Shown piece by piece: positions 6,551 to 8,130 of a DNA stretch of 8,130 bases. Position numbers and translations under genes: made by a program. The stretch lies in NCBI GenBank assembly GCA_964636885.1, contig CAZWVA010000087.1, positions 1 through 8,130 on the forward strand, in the 5' to 3' direction. The notes beneath the pieces were generated by a model. That model made no database searches. It was not told the DNA's origin and was given only the letters and a program-made list of their open reading frames with translations. This DNA is from CAZWVA01 sp964636885. GTDB lineage: Bacteria > Desulfobacterota_D > UBA1144 > Nemesobacterales > CSP1-2. Position 1 is the first letter of the stretch; every line of letters starts with the position of its first letter.

Positions 6551-6802
6551 TCATTCAAAGGCACCGAACATGGCAAAAACGCCGAGTATTATGAGCACCA
6601 CGGCTATAAATGAGAGTATAGACCTGATGATCCTCTTGTCCCACTTCCTATGATGCCTTACCCCATATGCGTAGTAGGGCATGTAATGCCTGTTTCCAAC
6701 CCTGCTGATCTCGCGTATAAATCTCCTTATCCTCTTCCCGTGTATGAGATAAAGCATTAACAAACCTATCCAGAATCCCAGTGTAAGGAGAAAACTAAGC
6801 GT
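6551..6802 (-). CDS. Small two-helix membrane protein, unknown function
   Basis: I do not recognise this protein. With the start proposed here it has 83 residues: a first hydrophobic helix (LSFLLTLGFWIGLLMLYLI), a basic central stretch rich in Arg, His and Tyr (GKRIRRFIREIS, YMPYYAYGVRHHRKW), and a second helix (ILSFIAVVLIILGVFAMFG). The first conventional start is the ATG at 6757 (a TTG lies at 6763), which would cut the first helix in half. The frame stays open without interruption back to a stop at 6824-6826, but contains no ATG, GTG or TTG there. Its best ribosome-binding site, GGGGGAG (6810-6816), is seven bases before an ACG at 6802. I therefore propose ACG as a rare start codon, or as a recently mutated ATG. 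Downstream is a terminator, then the nrdJ promoter, so it is probably transcribed alone. Positive charges between two helices suggest an integral membrane protein with a cytoplasmic loop. That the frame is coding is likely; the start is uncertain. Confidence 0.55.
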   Translation of the reverse strand, partial: TLSFLLTLGFWIGLLMLYLIHGKRIRRFIREISRVGNRHYMPYYAYGVRHHRKWDKRIIRSILSFIAVVLIILGVFAMFGAFE

Positions 6803-6809
6803 CTCTTTA

Positions 6810-6816
6810 CTCCCCC
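6810..6816 (-). promoter_or_regulatory. Shine-Dalgarno pointing to an ACG start
   Basis: GGGGGAG on the minus strand, seven bases before the ACG at 6802 that opens the first hydrophobic helix of the small membrane protein. No other start codon lies at a suitable distance in that frame. Confidence 0.45.
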
Positions 6817-6833
6817 AACTAACCTATTTCCTG

Positions 6834-6862
6834 ATTTTGTAATACCAATACCGTTTTTTCAA
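6834..6862 (-). promoter_or_regulatory. Candidate promoter of the small membrane protein gene
   Basis: TTGAAA (6857-6862) and CAAAAT (6834-6839) are separated by 17 bases, the latter matching the -10 at four of six positions. Transcription would begin near 6827, just before the Shine-Dalgarno at 6810-6816. That would exclude any start codon further upstream. Confidence 0.35.
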
Positions 6863-7128
6863 TCCCGCATAACGGAGTCCCAGTCTTTGCTTTCCGGGCG
6901 GACAAGCGTTATTCCGAACCCTGTCCTTAGCGGAGACAAAAGAGTAGTGAGAAATCCGAAAGAGAGCGTTTCACAATGCCTGCCATGATAACACACTAAA
7001 ATCGGTATATCTTAAAATTATACCTTATCCCGCTTTCGTTTCATCGCGGCAGTCCCAACCCACTTTCCTTTTACGGGATTTTTTCATGCCCTTTTTTGTT
7101 TTAGAATAATTAGACCGCTCTTATGCAT

Positions 7129-7134
7129 TATAAT
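7129..7134 (+). promoter_or_regulatory. Candidate -10 element of the HAMP/GGDEF sensor gene
   Basis: A consensus TATAAT lies five bases before the ATG at 7139. Transcription would then start at or beside that ATG, giving a leaderless message, or the true start is the ATG at 7220. No good -35 is seen 16-18 bases upstream, so this may be an AT-rich coincidence. Confidence 0.35.
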
Positions 7135-7138
7135 TTAT

Positions 7139-8130
7139 ATGAGAATTCACGGACTAGATACAGACTACGCCGCAAAAAAGAGGAATAAGAACCTAGAGTC
7201 TCTACAGGTCCAAGAAACGATGCCTAACCTTTTCCGCCTTACCCTGGCAAAGAAGATCCTAATTGGATACCTACCACTCAGTCTACTTATCATCCTGATA
7301 AGCGTCTTTGTCCTTTCAACCCTCGAACGGCTAAATAAGATAAATACTAGCATTATAAGGACTAATGTCCCTCTTATAGAGATATCGGAAAAGATGATTG
7401 ACAACCTGCTTGCACAAGAGCTCTATGGCCGTCGCTACGCCATTCTAAGGAGCCCGGACATACTGGAGCTATTCCGGGAAAGAAGCAGGGAGTTTGATCT
7501 ACTTATCGAAAGGGCCAGAAATCTGCCGGATGAGAAGAATATTCCGATTGATAGAATCGCCTCTCTTCATAAGGAGTATGACGATCTCTTTATAAACGGG
7601 TTCGATTATATGGGAAGGCCCTCCTCTAAGATCGGGAAAAAGTACTATGAGGGGATTAAGAAGAAGCAGGAGGAACTCATAGGGCTCATTAAAGGCATGT
7701 CCTCGGAGGCCGTTCTCGATCAAAACGAAAAGAGGCTGAGGATCACTAACATCGCAAGGAAGGCATTTCAAATCACGGCGGTTTTATGTATCATTGGTAT
7801 AGTCTTCGGTATCGGCACTGCGGTACTAATTACCCGAAACATCACAGGTCCAATCAACCAACTGAGGATGGCGACACAGAGGATATCGGAGGGGAGGTTT
7901 GACCAGTTACCCAAGGTAAGGAACCGGGATGAATTGGGAGACCTATCACAGGCTTTTAGTGAAATGGCTAGAAGGCTTAAGAGTCTTGAGGAGATGTATC
8001 TAGATGCGAGTCCGCTGACGAGGCTCCCGGGGAGTATCGCCGCAGAAAACGTCATAAAAAAGAGGCTAGACACCAGTTCCCCAATAGCCTTCTGTCTCTT
8101 AGACATAGACAACTTTAAGTCCTTTAACGA
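7139..8130 (+). CDS. Membrane sensor with HAMP and start of a GGDEF-type domain (3' end missing)
   Basis: The first 330 codons of a signalling protein that runs off the window. It has a cytoplasmic N-terminal tail (1-37), membrane helix 1 (about 39-60), a mostly helical periplasmic sensor region of about 150 residues (61-209, with AQELYGRRYAILRSPDILEL), and membrane helix 2 (about 211-232). A HAMP domain follows (about 233-285, with NITGPINQLR and RDELGDLSQAFSEMARRL). Then comes the beginning of a GGDEF domain: SPLTRLPG at 291-298 and LLDIDNFKSFN from 320, where diguanylate cyclases bind metal and GTP. The GGDEF signature itself lies beyond the window, so activity in making cyclic di-GMP cannot be judged. 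I chose the ATG at 7139 because the frame MRIHGLDTDYAAKK continues cleanly into the protein. The ATG at 7220 is an alternative with only a distant AGG upstream. Neither has a strong Shine-Dalgarno. It is divergent from the small membrane protein gene. The ligand sensed is unknown. Confidence 0.85.
   Translation, partial: MRIHGLDTDYAAKKRNKNLESLQVQETMPNLFRLTLAKKILIGYLPLSLLIILISVFVLSTLERLNKINTSIIRTNVPLIEISEKMIDNLLAQELYGRRYAILRSPDILELFRERSREFDLLIERARNLPDEKNIPIDRIASLHKEYDDLFINGFDYMGRPSSKIGKKYYEGIKKKQEELIGLIKGMSSEAVLDQNEKRLRITNIARKAFQITAVLCIIGIVFGIGTAVLITRNITGPINQLRMATQRISEGRFDQLPKVRNRDELGDLSQAFSEMARRLKSLEEMYLDASPLTRLPGSIAAENVIKKRLDTSSPIAFCLLDIDNFKSFN

Larger units (their letters stand above)
6803..7138. 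other. Non-coding region between divergent genes, with diverged short repeats
   Basis: No convincing coding frame on either strand. Two pairs of imperfect direct repeats are visible. ATCCCGC, AGTCCCA and CTTTCC occur in the same order at 6862-6895 and 7027-7068. GCGGACAA then ATTCCGAA (6898-6918) is echoed by GCGGAGACAA then AATCCGAA (6930-6960). A small inverted repeat GGTATA/TATACC lies at 7004-7024. The edges hold candidate promoters for the two flanking genes. It could be a decayed dispersed element or an unrecognised structured RNA. Confidence 0.5.

Noticed and set aside
6236..6613. A 125-codon plus-strand open frame across the nrdJ start
   Set aside because: It overlaps the nrdJ N-terminus, its promoter and the small-protein terminator on the opposite strand. 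Its product is low-complexity, with no ribosome-binding site.
7075..7101. GGG...CCC followed by TTTTTTGTTTT, resembling a plus-strand terminator
   Set aside because: The stem would be only three or four base pairs, and no plus-strand gene ends upstream of it.
7165..8112. Three minus-strand open frames opposite the sensor gene
   Set aside because: They mirror a plus-strand frame with clear HAMP and GGDEF features and show no family traits of their own.

Overview
The window comes from a Gram-negative bacterium, judged by the beta-oxidation fusion protein, the membrane VKOR oxidase and the HAMP/diguanylate-cyclase-like sensor. Frequent AGG (Arg) and ATA (Ile) codons in a genome near 50% G+C, together with a B12-dependent ribonucleotide reductase, would suit an anaerobic or facultative lineage such as Desulfobacterota, Nitrospirota or Dadabacteria. 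That placement is a weak inference.

Layout. Bases 1-1832 (+): the 3' end of a fadJ-type fatty-oxidation multifunctional protein, followed 16 bases later by a VKOR-thioredoxin fusion for disulfide-bond formation. Bases 1855-3684 (-): a type II restriction-modification locus with lower G+C than its neighbours. Its beta-class DNA methyltransferase is intact. The restriction endonuclease just upstream is broken by at least three single-base frameshifts, but it can be rebuilt into a PD-(D/E)xK protein of about 300 residues. Bases 3727-6387 (-): a complete nrdJ transcription unit with an intrinsic terminator, an 835-codon gene, a strong Shine-Dalgarno, a sigma70-type promoter and a NrdR-box-like palindrome that fills the -35/-10 spacer. 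Bases 6497-6802 (-): a small two-helix membrane protein with its own terminator. Its best reading frame seems to start at a non-standard ACG codon behind a good Shine-Dalgarno. Bases 6803-7138: a non-coding stretch made partly of diverged short repeats. Bases 7139-8130 (+): the 5' part of a membrane sensor with HAMP and the start of a GGDEF-type domain, cut by the window edge.

How it fits together. This is chromosomal housekeeping sequence (lipid oxidation, periplasmic disulfide formation, dNTP synthesis) into which a restriction-modification system appears to have been inserted between the convergent VKOR and nrdJ units. The nuclease was later lost and the methylase kept. The most interesting points are this half-dead system, a perfect 14-bp inverted repeat inside the nrdJ linker, the NrdR-box/promoter overlap and the ACG-start mini-protein. 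I saw no clearly new defence or mobile system. No tRNA, rRNA, CRISPR array or complete insertion sequence was recognised.
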